This document shows positions 7,239 through 15,760 of a stretch of 24,100 bases of DNA, in pieces. Numbering within the stretch: position 1 is the stretch's first letter; the number at the start of each line of letters is the position of its first letter. Made by a program: the position numbers and the translations under genes. The notes under the pieces were generated by a model. It was not told the origin of the DNA. It worked only from the letters and a program-made list of their open reading frames with translations, and did not search any database. The stretch lies in NCBI RefSeq assembly GCF_900105725.1, contig NZ_FNLM01000001.1, positions 1-24,100 on the forward strand. Reading direction: 5' to 3'. The DNA is from Gordonia westfalica (GTDB lineage Bacteria > Actinomycetota > Actinomycetes > Mycobacteriales > Mycobacteriaceae).

Positions 7239-7669
7239 GACTCCCCCCGCAGCTTTGCAACTACCCATCGGGCGACATGGCCGACATCTTCGGGATGGAC
7301 GGTGCCGTGAGGTGTGTCCCCGTAGGGCAGCCACAGCGACACCGCGTTCTGGTCCAACACCTCGATGATGGCGTCGCGTACTTGCTCGGCTGTGAACTGT
7401 TCGGCCTTCTCCACCACATCGTCTGCGGTGGCCTCAGATTCGAGACGGTCAGCGGATAAGCGATTGACGTCAGCATTGAGGGCGGCACGGTCGTTGCATA
7501 CCTGGTCGAAGATGAGCCGCTTCCTTCTCAGCGCCACTTCGAGTTCGGCGATGCGTGCCTGCGCCTGCTCCAGGTCTTCGGCCGGCACCAACGTCTGCCC
7601 GTTCGACCAATCAACAGGTCCGGGTGGGAAGAAACCCGGTACAGCGGACACACCAAGGATGCGAGTCAT
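7235..7669 (-). CDS. Gene 24, arm B copy: coiled-coil protein
   Basis: Intact copy (144 aa) of 4533-4967. Confidence 0.75.
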   Translation of the reverse strand: MTRILGVSAVPGFFPPGPVDWSNGQTLVPAEDLEQAQARIAELEVALRRKRLIFDQVCNDRAALNADVNRLSADRLESEATADDVVEKAEQFTAEQVRDAIIEVLDQNAVSLWLPYGDTPHGTVHPEDVGHVARWVVAKLRGES

Positions 7670-7884
7670 GACACACCGCCGCCGTTCAGGCCCAGCCGAT
7701 CTCGCAGTTCGTCACAGAGAGGACTGCCGTTCAGGTTGTATGTCTGCTCCGTGAGGGCGATGGTGAGTGTGCGAATCTCGTAGGCGATGGCGAACCATGC
7801 GGACTGCTCAGCCGTCATGGCCGCGTAGTTATCGGTGAAAGGGTTTCCCGGCAGGTTGCGGGATACGGGGTTGTCCTCGCTCAT
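7666..7884 (-). CDS. Gene 23, arm B copy: small hypothetical protein
   Basis: Intact copy (72 aa) of 4318-4536. Confidence 0.7.
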   Translation of the reverse strand: MSEDNPVSRNLPGNPFTDNYAAMTAEQSAWFAIAYEIRTLTIALTEQTYNLNGSPLCDELRDRLGLNGGGVS

Positions 7885-8242
7885 CAGTAGAGTGCTCCGA
7901 TCTTGTCGATGTCTCCGTGGCGGTCGAGGATCACCACACGCCACGGGCAGACGAGCATCTGCCGTTCTTGCCCACGCGGGACCACGTCGTAGTTGATGCC
8001 ACCAACCTTCAACCGCGCCGCGTACTGGGTGTCGATGGCGTTGAGAGCCCCCGACCTACGCCGATAGCCTTCCCCTGAGCGAGGATCTGACCGTTGCGGG
8101 ACTTACACCGCCAACGCCACTCGGGATGTCTGGCGACCACGCTCTTGGCATCGAGGTCGACCTGCAAGATCTCGTCCTCGTACACCTCGATGGTGCCGCG
8201 ATACTCAGACACCTTCTCCGGGATGTTCTCGTAGACGATCAC
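7884..8242 (-). CDS. Gene 22, arm B copy (DUF1508-like), one-base deletion
   Basis: Four G replace five near 8075, so the frame leaves at LAQG and stops at about 8009. Arms A and C keep the full 119 residues. Confidence 0.7.
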
Positions 8243-8541
8243 TGGACCTCCACCACCCCACCCACCAGAGCGGCCTGACGCTTGGCAGCGCGCACCGCAT
8301 TCGACTTCGTGTCATACGTTTTCGGGGAGATGGCGCCGGCGCTGCCGTTGCGGGCGATCTGCGCCCACTGGTAACCCTTCCGGGTTCTCGTCACCACCAC
8401 ACGCACAGCAGTTCTCGCCGACGCCAAGGGCTGCACGACGTAGCCGCCATTGCCACCCGAGCCTCCGCCGACAGCCTGCACCTTGACCACCTCAACCGCC
8501 TTGAACGCCTCGCCGTCGAAAGCCTTCTTGTTGTTGCTCAT
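8239..8541 (-). CDS. Gene 21, arm B copy: DUF1508-like
   Basis: Intact copy (100 aa) of 21978-22280. Confidence 0.7.
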   Translation of the reverse strand: MSNNKKAFDGEAFKAVEVVKVQAVGGGSGGNGGYVVQPLASARTAVRVVVTRTRKGYQWAQIARNGSAGAISPKTYDTKSNAVRAAKRQAALVGGVVEVQ

Positions 8542-8711
8542 TCGTTGTCTCCTTTGGTTCTCCCCACGCAGGGGATGTGTCGTGTCTTCTCTGCACCTGT
8601 TGCGGGGGAACGGAGTACGCAAAGCTCCCCCGGCCTGGCCGCGCACTCAGGGCACGGCCTCTCGATCGCCCCCCACAGGAGGTAGGACTCCGGAACCTCA
8701 GCCCACCGCAT
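8538..8711 (-). CDS. Gene 20, arm B copy: zinc-finger protein
   Basis: Intact copy (57 aa) of 21808-21981. Confidence 0.7.
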   Translation of the reverse strand: MRWAEVPESYLLWGAIERPCPECAARPGELCVLRSPATGAEKTRHIPCVGRTKGDNE

Positions 8712-9045
8712 CGCACACCTCGACCCCGCCGGCATCATCGAGCAACGCCCACCGGCCCGACAGCAGGACAGCCACATCGCTGGACGGCTGCCGGAACTTC
8801 GACACCAACCAGCCCTTCGCGTACGCCTGCGCCGGATTGCGGCCGATGAAGTCATGGCAGCCGCGGCACACCAGCAGACAATTCGACAGGGCGTTGATCT
8901 GTGGGTCTTTCGATCCGCCCATGCCGCGGTTAGCTCGGTGGTGATAGTCCTGCCCTGTGCCGGTACACCAGTCGGTTTGGACTTCGCAGCGACCCATCGC
9001 CCGCACCGCAGCAGCAGCCTTCACATCCGCAGAGAAGCCCGTCAT
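8698..9045 (-). CDS. Gene 19, arm B copy: HNH endonuclease
   Basis: Intact copy (115 aa) of 21474-21821, with the HH, N and H catalytic residues. Confidence 0.88.
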   Translation of the reverse strand: MTGFSADVKAAAAVRAMGRCEVQTDWCTGTGQDYHHRANRGMGGSKDPQINALSNCLLVCRGCHDFIGRNPAQAYAKGWLVSKFRQPSSDVAVLLSGRWALLDDAGGVEVCDAVG

Positions 9046-9872
9046 GACGCCGTCTTCCTCTGCTGCCACGCCACCGACGTCAACGCTGCCGGACAACGCC
9101 GCCCATGCCGCTCATACCGGCGCTTCATCGACGCCGGCAGCATCCCCACCCGACGCGATGCCTCCTCCGCCCCAACACCCATCGACAGCAGATACTCGAA
9201 GTCGGAGAACAGGTCTTCGGCAGTGCGGGGTTTGTCCACCACTTCCGGCTCATAGGTGGGGTCATCGATACGGTCCTCATCCCACGCCAACGGAGGCAAC
9301 CAACCTTTCGCCTTCGCCCGATGCCGCGCCTTCCGATCAGTTCCGGGAACCATCTGCAACTGCGCGAACAAGGACGTCACATCCCGTGCTCGACGAACCG
9401 CAATGTTGCGGGACTGTCCGAGGAACAACTCCGAAGTGCTGCCATTCTCCGGCCAACCCAGACGGCTGATCAGATCCGTCTGCGAATACCCGTTCGCCAC
9501 CAACGCCTGCAATCGGCGGGTTGTGCCCAGGGCGGGGACGCGGTCCTGTCGCACAAACTCGACACCGGTACGCGGAACAGGGATTTGGAGGATGCGGTCG
9601 GCGGTAGCTTGGCGGACCTGTTTGCTCGGACCGTATCCGCGTTGCCCGTACAGCAGATGCTGGATGGTGCTGTGCGGGACGCCGAACTCCTCTTCGAGCC
9701 GTTTGTTCCCCACTCCTGCGTCACGCAGCTTGAGGATGTGCTCGCGTACAGGCTGGGCGTCGACCAGGTCGGGAGTCCAACGTCCGTAGGCGCGTTGCCG
9801 GCGGTGGTGTTGGGCGTAGTGCATTTCGCACATGCCGCGCGCTTTGACGGGCTTCCCGCATTGGCAGGTCAT
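9042..9872 (-). CDS. Gene 18, arm B copy: zinc-finger and multi-HTH protein
   Basis: Intact copy (276 aa) of 20647-21477. Confidence 0.82.
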   Translation of the reverse strand: MTCQCGKPVKARGMCEMHYAQHHRRQRAYGRWTPDLVDAQPVREHILKLRDAGVGNKRLEEEFGVPHSTIQHLLYGQRGYGPSKQVRQATADRILQIPVPRTGVEFVRQDRVPALGTTRRLQALVANGYSQTDLISRLGWPENGSTSELFLGQSRNIAVRRARDVTSLFAQLQMVPGTDRKARHRAKAKGWLPPLAWDEDRIDDPTYEPEVVDKPRTAEDLFSDFEYLLSMGVGAEEASRRVGMLPASMKRRYERHGRRCPAALTSVAWQQRKTAS

Positions 9873-10254
9873 GCCGCCCCCTGCTTCCACATGGCCTGAC
9901 GTTCACGCGGAGTCGTACCCCAACCACACCGTGCGGTTCACGGTTGTCCAACGCCCACTGCAAACACACCTCCCGGCGGTCACAGCCGGCGCAGATCCGT
10001 TTCGCGTCAGCGGTTTGCGTCACCCCGTAATGGGAGGGAAAGAACGCGTCCGGGTCTGAGGAGGCGCAGGGAGCGCCCTCATGCCAGGCCGGCGGTTTCG
10101 GCAGATCAGAAACATTCCGGTTGCGGTTCAACACATTCGCACCGGGGAACGTGTTCGACGACCCCAACGCCTGCTTCTTCTCGTCCAGGGTGTTGGATCT
10201 TCTGCCCTGATCCATTCGGGTGGTGGAGGGTTCGATGTGGAAGCCGTTACTCAT
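9869..10254 (-). CDS. Gene 17 (WhiB-like), arm B copy, one-base deletion
   Basis: It has the same four-G version as arm C (near 9920). The four cluster cysteines are intact, but the end after GVVG is out of frame. Arm A restores it. Confidence 0.85.
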
Positions 10255-10405
10255 GGGTGTATCTCCTGAGGATGTCTTGAGCGTCGTGATGGGCCAGGCA
10301 ATTCGGGCATGGGATGATGTCGCCGGTGCGGTCTCCCCAGCGCATACGGACCATGTGGCCGTAGCCGAGATCGAAACCACACACCCCGCAAATAGGGCGG
10401 CTCAT
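10247..10405 (-). CDS. Gene 16, arm B copy: zinc ribbon
   Basis: Intact copy (52 aa) of 20114-20272, with both CxxC knuckles in frame. Confidence 0.75.
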   Translation of the reverse strand: MSRPICGVCGFDLGYGHMVRMRWGDRTGDIIPCPNCLAHHDAQDILRRYTHE

Positions 10406-10944
10406 GACGCCTCCTCGAAGAGGGATGGTTGGTCGTCAACTGCCGTGATCGACCAGCCATGGACGAACGCGCCAGGGAGTCCGCTGTCGAGCAGTCGGCC
10501 CGCGTCATCTGTCCCGTATGCGACGAGGCAGGACGGTGCGCCGCTGTTCGCCGCGGCCTTCGATCCATCGCGGTGGTGGAAGGTGAGCCGCCCTTCGAGG
10601 AACAGCACTGCGGTCGCCCGCCGCCACACCTGCGCCTGGAATCCGGCGGTCTCGGTGCGGGCGAAGATCAGTGCGGTGCCGGTGCCGTGGTTGGCGAGCC
10701 GGTCGAGCCACCGCCACACATTGGAGTAGGGCGGGTTGCACCACACGCGCCCTTCCCACGGCAGTGTGAGTCCGTCGTCGGGTAGTCGGTAGTGGTGGCG
10801 TGCGGTCGTCCAGTTCGCTTCTGCCGGTGCGGCGCACGGGTCGAGGTCGAACGGGCCGAGGGCGTCGAGGACGTGCGGTGGTGTCAGCCACACGTCGTCC
10901 CCGGTGGTGGCGCACTGATGCGATCCCATCGCCCGCCCGCTCAC
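10402..10944 (-). CDS. Gene 15, arm B copy: Dam-type DNA adenine methyltransferase
   Basis: Intact copy (180 aa) of 19575-20117. Confidence 0.92.
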   Translation of the reverse strand: MSGRAMGSHQCATTGDDVWLTPPHVLDALGPFDLDPCAAPAEANWTTARHHYRLPDDGLTLPWEGRVWCNPPYSNVWRWLDRLANHGTGTALIFARTETAGFQAQVWRRATAVLFLEGRLTFHHRDGSKAAANSGAPSCLVAYGTDDAGRLLDSGLPGAFVHGWSITAVDDQPSLFEEAS

Positions 10945-11534
10945 GACGCCTCCTGTGCGCCGAGTTCGTCGGCCAGGGTGGTTTGCGCCGCATCATGATC
11001 CGGGACAGACATGATCGCCTTCCCCTTCTCCTGCACCTCACGAGTCAGCGGCACCAGCACCGCAATCCCGGCAGTCTTCAGATCGACATTGCGGGTGGTC
11101 ATCGCCCACTCGGCGAACTCCTTCGTCACCATCCCCGCAGCCGTCACAGCCTCAGCCAGTTCGCGTTGCGCCCGCTGCGCCGGCGTCTGCTGACGGTTCC
11201 GGACCTCCTCCGACGACGCCACACCCTTCTTCGTGTCCGCCGCCAACGCTGCGACGATCGCCCTCCCCCACGCCGCGGTCTCAGCGTTCTGCATCTCCGA
11301 GTCACGGGTGAAAGATGTGGGGCCGGGGATGGGTTCCCACGCGGTACCGATACCGGGACGCTCATCATCCGGCGTGCGGTAGGCGGCGGCGGTGAACGCG
11401 AGGAAGCTCTTGCCGCCAACCTCAAGAACTTCGTATCGCACCTGCTGGAGAGAGCCGGTGGGGTGCTGGTTGCGGAACTCAACAATTCGGGTCGCGACAT
11501 CGACGTAGTCGAGGGGGCCTTTGTAGTCGGGCAT
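10941..11534 (-). CDS. Gene 14: possible ssDNA-annealing (ERF/Rad52-like) phage protein (197 aa), the only intact copy
   Basis: The N-terminal half is beta-rich (YKGPLDYVDVATRIVEFRNQ, then VRYEVLEVGGKSFLAFTAAA). It is followed by AYRTPDDERPGIGTAWEPIP and the helix SEMQNAETAAWGRAIVAALA at about residues 79-98. An ETxxxGRA helix after a beta-sheet core is reminiscent of ERF/Rad52-type annealing proteins of phages, which pair single strands during recombination; this is a family resemblance by eye, not a search result. The C-terminus is helical and charged. If right, it would act with the phage recombination machinery. It starts with ATG overlapping the stop of gene 13 by one base and ends in QEAS, encoded by the GGAGG of gene 15. 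Arms A and C are frameshifted in the five-G run. Confidence 0.6.
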   Translation of the reverse strand: MPDYKGPLDYVDVATRIVEFRNQHPTGSLQQVRYEVLEVGGKSFLAFTAAAYRTPDDERPGIGTAWEPIPGPTSFTRDSEMQNAETAAWGRAIVAALAADTKKGVASSEEVRNRQQTPAQRAQRELAEAVTAAGMVTKEFAEWAMTTRNVDLKTAGIAVLVPLTREVQEKGKAIMSVPDHDAAQTTLADELGAQEAS

Positions 11535-11752
11535 CAGAGGTCTGCTCCCGCCCTGGAGGGGATGACCTCGAACCCGTTGCCGTCAGCCTTGATCCAATCC
11601 CCCGGAAGGGCAGTCACACCATCCACCCGTAGCTGGAGTTGGTGGGGTTTGGGGCGGACGATCATGCCGCCACACCACACGGCGATGTCGAGCATCGTGC
11701 GGTAGCGGTCAGACCACGAACCGCTGCTGGGAAGCTGTCTCACAGAGTTCAC
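11534..11752 (-). CDS. Gene 13: small hypothetical protein (72 aa), the only intact copy
   Basis: The protein has a helical start (SWSDRYRTMLDIAVWCGGMI) and a beta-rich end (HQLQLRVDGVTALPGDWIKA, then DGNGFEVIPS). The segment PGDWI-x-A-D-G-x-GF-x-V resembles small phage proteins of unknown role. GTG start in a GTGA overlap with gene 12; the stop shares one base with the ATG of gene 14. Arms A and C have four G instead of five at PGDW and are out of frame. Confidence 0.7.
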   Translation of the reverse strand: MNSVRQLPSSGSWSDRYRTMLDIAVWCGGMIVRPKPHQLQLRVDGVTALPGDWIKADGNGFEVIPSRAGADL

Positions 11753-12186
11753 AGCGCACCACCGAAAGATCCGAGACGGCTGCTGCGTCGGCGGAACTCG
11801 CCCTCATCCTGGACCGTGACGTGGTACCGGGTGGTGGCGCGGGATTCCAGAACCTCCCGCAGTGAAGCGGCCTGCGCGAGGGTGGCGTGCACCTGGGCGC
11901 GCGCTGCGACCTCCGAGTGCTGGGTGGTCGTGAGGTTGCGGTCGTGCTCGATGAACGCGAGCATCCTCTCCGCTTCGGCGTAGTGCTTCTGCGCCGGGGT
12001 GACTTCCGGATTGATCAGGGCGTAGGCGATGCCGTTGGGCGACATCATGCATTCGCACTTGCCGACCCCGCACGCACCCCCCGGATCGGTGCCGTGCGGG
12101 TCGATGCCGTGGCCGCACTCCGGGCACAGGACGACATCACGCCCTGTGAGCCGGAACAGTTCGTCCTGGCTAATGTCTTCGGTCAT
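11749..12186 (-). CDS. Gene 12, arm B copy: zinc-ribbon protein
   Basis: Intact copy (145 aa) of 18335-18772. Confidence 0.8.
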   Translation of the reverse strand: MTEDISQDELFRLTGRDVVLCPECGHGIDPHGTDPGGACGVGKCECMMSPNGIAYALINPEVTPAQKHYAEAERMLAFIEHDRNLTTTQHSEVAARAQVHATLAQAASLREVLESRATTRYHVTVQDEGEFRRRSSRLGSFGGAL

Positions 12187-12356
12187 TGTTGTCTCCATGG
12201 GTCTTGTTGCCCGTAGGCAGGATTGGGGAACAGTTCTTCCGGCTCGACCGGGTCGTCCGGGAGAACATCTCCAGGTCCGGGTAGGTCGTAGGGGTATTGG
12301 GGGCCGCGCCACCGGAACCCGCCGGCAGCATGGGTGCGGTTCGACATGAACCTCAC
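12183..12356 (-). CDS. Gene 11, arm B copy: proline-rich short protein
   Basis: Intact copy (57 aa) of 18165-18338, with a GTG start. Confidence 0.55.
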   Translation of the reverse strand: MRFMSNRTHAAGGFRWRGPQYPYDLPGPGDVLPDDPVEPEELFPNPAYGQQDPWRQQ

Positions 12357-12562
12357 GCCGCCGCCTTCGCTCTCGCCACCAACTCGAACAGCCGCTCAGC
12401 CACCAGGCCTGCACGATCAACGGGGGCCTGGGGGTGGTCGGCGTCGGGCCAGGTGACGAACTCGGTGCGTCCGTTCACCCACGCCCAAAACAGGTGGAGG
12501 TCTGGGAGGTGTTGCACCCACATGTCGACACCGTCGATCTGGCGGTGCTCCGCGGCACTCAT
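12353..12562 (-). CDS. Gene 10, arm B copy: small hypothetical protein
   Basis: Intact copy (69 aa) of 17959-18168. Confidence 0.7.
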   Translation of the reverse strand: MSAAEHRQIDGVDMWVQHLPDLHLFWAWVNGRTEFVTWPDADHPQAPVDRAGLVAERLFELVARAKAAA

Positions 12563-13275
12563 GACGCATCCCCGAAGTCGAGAGCCATCGTCTGATTACT
12601 GAGGCGTTTCGCAATCAGCTCGCAGTAACGCTCCTCAAGCTCGACACCGACCGCCTTACGGTTTTCGTTCGCCGCAGCAATCAACGTGGTGCCCGAACCG
12701 GCGAACGGGTCGAACACCGTTTCCGAGGCGTTCGTGAACAGGCGCACCCAGTCCTCCACCATTGGCAGCGGTTTCGCCGTCGGGTGACCGGTGTTCTGCA
12801 CGACGGGGTACGTCCACACGCCAGCCTTGCCACCCCCGTTCCAGGCCGGTTTGGTGTCGGCGCGGTGTAGAAATGAAATCGCTTCCCAGCCTTGCCCGGG
12901 ACGGTCGGCACTGATCTGCGGCATCGGGTTGGGCTTCACCCAGACACCGATGCGCAGCGAGCGCAACCCGACCGGCGGACCCTGGTCGAAGGCGAAAGCG
13001 TGCGCGTAATCAAGCGACGTGACCACCCAACTCGCCGAGACCCGCCCACACTCGGCGAGTACGGCCCGCAGGTCAGCGTCAGAGATCGCCGCGAACGTGA
13101 CGGCCTTTATGCCATGACCAGCACCCCTGTTCGTCTTTGCCATTCCGTGTGTGCGTTCGGTGTACGGCGGATCCGTGATCACCACATCGACCGACCGATC
13201 TGCCATGTCTGCCATGACCTCTCGGCAGTCGCCGTGGTAGAGGGTGACCAGGTCGTCCTGGTAGTAGATGCTCAT
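12559..13275 (-). CDS. Gene 9, arm B copy: DNA methyltransferase
   Basis: Intact copy (238 aa) of 17246-17962, with DPPY and FDPFAGSGTT present. Confidence 0.92.
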   Translation of the reverse strand: MSIYYQDDLVTLYHGDCREVMADMADRSVDVVITDPPYTERTHGMAKTNRGAGHGIKAVTFAAISDADLRAVLAECGRVSASWVVTSLDYAHAFAFDQGPPVGLRSLRIGVWVKPNPMPQISADRPGQGWEAISFLHRADTKPAWNGGGKAGVWTYPVVQNTGHPTAKPLPMVEDWVRLFTNASETVFDPFAGSGTTLIAAANENRKAVGVELEERYCELIAKRLSNQTMALDFGDAS

Positions 13276-13517
13276 GGCTGGGCCTCCTGCGCTGCGAGGA
13301 ACACCAGCACGTGATCGCGGGTGATCCATGGCGACGATTGCGGCTCCACCTTCAACACCCGACGCCCGTAGAAGTCGGTGAGGACCGCGCTACACCCGGC
13401 AGCCGAAACCTGCATCGAGGACATGAAGCCGTGCGTGAATGCCTCGGAAGCGAGGTCGGCTTCCACCTCCACGATGTCGCGTGCCGTCCGAAACGCCTGC
13501 ATGTCAACGACGCTCAC
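13272..13517 (-). CDS. Gene 8, arm B copy: hypothetical protein
   Basis: Intact copy (81 aa) of 17004-17249. Confidence 0.7.
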   Translation of the reverse strand: MSVVDMQAFRTARDIVEVEADLASEAFTHGFMSSMQVSAAGCSAVLTDFYGRRVLKVEPQSSPWITRDHVLVFLAAQEAQP

Positions 13518-13685
13518 GGGTCACCTCCACCGCGCACGGCTCACACACCGTCACGTTCTTCCCCGCCCGCCCATCCGGGAACACCAGGTATTCGCGGACG
13601 TAGCCGATCAATGTGCCTACGGGGTAGTCGGTGCGGCATTTGGGCACCAGCCGGCATAGCGGGCTTCCACTGCACCGCTGCTCAC
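13504..13685 (-). CDS. Gene 7, arm B copy (zinc ribbon), one-base deletion
   Basis: Three C replace four near 13643, inside the first CxxC knuckle. The second knuckle is then out of frame. Arm C keeps both. Confidence 0.7.
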
Positions 13686-13930
13686 TGGTCGACCCCCTCG
13701 TCTTCGATGTCGTAGGAGCGCTGGAGGATTGAAAGCAGCGCGTACTCGACCGACTTCGAGTCCTGCTTGGCTGCGTAGTGCGCTATCTCTGCACGCAGCC
13801 AGAGGAGTTGCGCCTCCTTGCGCTGGTAGTACTTGTCGAGCTGGTTCTGGGTGTGTTGTGCGTCGGCGATCTGCTGCTGCACGATCGCGCCATACAGCTC
13901 GGACCCGAAGATGGTTTCGGCCCCGCTCAC
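13682..13930 (-). CDS. Gene 6, arm B copy: helical protein
   Basis: Intact copy (82 aa) of 16590-16838. Confidence 0.75.
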   Translation of the reverse strand: MSGAETIFGSELYGAIVQQQIADAQHTQNQLDKYYQRKEAQLLWLRAEIAHYAAKQDSKSVEYALLSILQRSYDIEDEGVDQ

Positions 13931-14093
13931 TGGTCGACCTCCTGGGTGGGCATGCAGAACCCGACCACCGTCATCAGCAACAGGACCGCGACGATCACGA
14001 ACGCCACCAGTTCTTCCGGTCCGAGAGGTGGGAGGATCGCCCACACCCCAACACAAGACACGCATACGCGGGAACCCAGATCGCGGCCTTCAC
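13927..14093 (-). CDS. Gene 5, arm B copy (membrane protein), one-base deletion
   Basis: Four G replace five near 14046. The frame after the first hydrophobic segment runs on into gene 6 instead of ending. Confidence 0.6.
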
Positions 14094-14310
14094 GACGCCG
14101 CCCTCTCACCCGGAGCCGGCTGCGGCAGCGAGTTCCGCCACCGCACACACTCTTCGTGGTCGATAAAGTACTTGCCGCCCCCTCACGCAAGGTTCGGAAC
14201 AGGATTCGCCCCTCGACATACTCGCGGCGAAGGGTCTTCTCGGAGACTCCCAGGATTTGGGCGGCCTCCTTCAGGGTGTACTGAAGGGGCTGAAGGTTTC
14301 TGTCGTTCAT
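14090..14310 (-). CDS. Gene 4, arm B copy (excisionase-like), one-base deletion
   Basis: Five G replace six near 14183. The HTH itself is intact but the wing and last helix are lost. Confidence 0.75.
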
Positions 14311-14536
14311 GACGCCTCCAAGGTTCTGGTGGGGATGGGGTTCGCTTGAGCAGGGTGAGCAGCGCATCGATGTGCTGCCACAGTTGCGGGCGGGTGAGTT
14401 CGATGGCGTCGTCCTCACCCGGCGGAAAGATCACGAAGACGGGTTCCCCTGTGGCGGGAATGGTCGTGACGTGATGGGTACCCGTCAAGCCGTCGATGGG
14501 GATGGGCGGAACCTCATGCAGCGGAAGATCACTCAT
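14307..14536 (-). CDS. Gene 3, arm B copy, one-base deletion
   Basis: One C is missing near 14335, just before the end (KRTP); the frame then reads on into gene 4. All earlier residues equal arm C. Confidence 0.7.
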
Positions 14537-14760
14537 GCCGCACCGCCGATGATGCGTTGCAGGACGATCCGCCCCGACGGAGTCAGATCACCGTGGGCCA
14601 CCAGATCATTGAGGGCAGTGCGCAGCCGACTCGACTTGAGTGCTTCGCGTGCGGCCAACACCATCCAGTACTCCGGCGACTCCTCCGGGTCGAACGGGCG
14701 TAGCGGAGACGACTGCTCCCACGCCTTACGCGCAGCCTCCACAGCAGGATCGGTGCTCAT
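14533..14760 (-). CDS. Gene 2, arm B copy: small hypothetical protein
   Basis: Intact copy (75 aa) of 15757-15984. Confidence 0.75.
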   Translation of the reverse strand: MSTDPAVEAARKAWEQSSPLRPFDPEESPEYWMVLAAREALKSSRLRTALNDLVAHGDLTPSGRIVLQRIIGGAA

Positions 14761-15109
14761 GCCGCACCGCCGATACGGTCCAGGTGGGAATCGTCCGGCC
14801 CAGGCCACACAATCCGCGACGACCGCTCCACAACCGCTGTCGCACCATACGATTCGATGAGCTTGGCCCTAGACTTCGCGGAGGACAACGACTTGTACTC
14901 GCGCTTAGTGGACGGCCAGTGGAAGCGTCGACTCCCGAACTGCGCGATATACCCCGGATCGGGGTCCCACCCCTCGGGTTCCCAGTCAGGGTTGGGGTAC
15001 CCGAACTCCTCACCGGTGTCGTCGGTGTAGAAGGTCAGTGCCCCTTCGGGATAGCTCGTGATCGCAACTCGGTAGAGGTAGTAGCCGCCGCTGGGCTCAC
15101 GCCAGTCCG
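14757..15109 (-). CDS. Gene 1, arm B copy, start lost in the degraded fold region
   Basis: The frame matches the arm C protein from DWREPSGGYY to the C-terminus. Upstream of 15109 the sequence is scrambled, so the true start cannot be read here. Confidence 0.7.
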
Positions 15110-15253
15110 CGCGTAACTCGGGCGGCACTCACTGCATGACATGCTCTGCTACTCACGAGCGTCGCGTATCAGCTCGGTGCGAGCGTGAGAACCACTTCAC
15201 CCCGGCCGGACGGCGGACTCACGTCACTCGCCACTACGCAGTCCAGTCCCTGT
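15110..15253. other. Degraded mirror of the gene 1 start
   Basis: This stretch should be the reverse complement of about 15293-15412. It matches only in blocks, for example 15185-15217, and carries roughly 28 extra bases between 15109 and 15184. No gene can be read through it. It looks like low-accuracy sequence next to the fold, not a diverged gene copy, because the remainder of arm B matches arm C almost perfectly. Confidence 0.7.
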
Positions 15254-15296
15254 AGTAGCAGATAAAACAGGAGGTCCAGTATCGCTCGTGAGGTGA
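15252..15296 (+). CDS. Possible C-terminal tail of a gene upstream of gene 1 (partial)
   Basis: Read in frame with the TGA at 15294-15296, the loop of fold 2 gives a short open stretch ending in ADKTGGPVSLVR. This TGA overlaps the GTG start of gene 1 at 15293 by four bases, the same coupling used at most other junctions here. I infer that the operon once continued upstream and was cut by the fold. The peptide is too short to identify, and chance is possible. Confidence 0.3.
   Translation, partial: VVADKTGGPVSLVR
15254..15292. other. Fold 2: loop of the B/C palindrome
   Basis: This is the turning point between arms B and C. The exact stem end is unclear because the B side (15110-15253) is degraded. 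A short stem can be drawn with 15241-15253 against 15267-15280 and a loop of about 13 nt. Alternatively, matching the noisy B side to the C side puts the arm limits near 15253 and 15293, with a loop of about 40 nt. The loop holds a GGAGG at 15270-15274. Confidence 0.6.
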
Positions 15297-15760
15297 GCGG
15301 CCTCGACCTGGCGTACCTGTCGGTTGAGTCCCCGTCCGGCCGGGGTGAAGTGGTTCTCACGCTCGCCGAGCTACGCGACGTGTACAGAGCAATGCAGGAG
15401 GCCGATCCGGACTGGCGTGAGCCCAGCGGCGGCTACTACCTCTACCGAGTTGCGATCACGAGCTATCCCGAAGGGGCACTGACCTTCTACACCGACGACA
15501 CCGGTGAGGAGTTCGGGTACCCCAACCCTGACTGGGAACCCGAGGGGTGGGACCCCGATCCGGGGTATATCGCGCAGTTCGGGAGTCGACGCTTCCACTG
15601 GCCGTCCACTAAGCGCGAGTACAAGTCGTTGTCCTCCGCGAAGTCTAGGGCCAAGCTCATCGAATCGTATGGTGCGACAGCGGTTGTGGAGCGGTCGTCG
15701 CGGATTGTGTGGCCTGGGCCGGACGATTCCCACCTGGACCGTATCGGCGGTGCGGCATGA
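15293..15760 (+). CDS. Gene 1: hypothetical phage protein (155 aa)
   Basis: I do not recognise this family. The protein is acidic and rich in Trp, Tyr and Pro in its middle (residues 45-100, including GGYYLYRVAITSYP and WEPEGWDPDPGYIAQFG). It ends with a basic, probably helical stretch (KREYKSLSSAKSRAKLIESYG) and a short strand before IVWPG. There is no signal peptide or membrane segment. The GTG start at 15293 is chosen because it gives the longest frame after the fold and overlaps a possible upstream stop; a GGAGG at 15270-15274 is too far away (18 nt) to support it strongly. The stop overlaps the ATG of gene 2 (ATGA). A role in folding or processing of phage DNA cannot be argued from sequence. 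Confidence 0.75.
   Translation: MSGLDLAYLSVESPSGRGEVVLTLAELRDVYRAMQEADPDWREPSGGYYLYRVAITSYPEGALTFYTDDTGEEFGYPNPDWEPEGWDPDPGYIAQFGSRRFHWPSTKREYKSLSSAKSRAKLIESYGATAVVERSSRIVWPGPDDSHLDRIGGAA

Larger units (their letters stand above)
6110..15253 (-). repeat. Arm B of the giant inverted repeat (reverse)
   Basis: This arm is the complete unit in reverse orientation, carrying genes 28 down to 1 on the minus strand. It mirrors arm A on its left and arm C on its right. It holds the only intact copies of genes 13 and 14. It carries one-base homopolymer breaks in genes 3, 4, 5, 7, 17 and 22, most of which are intact in arm C. Confidence 0.95.
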
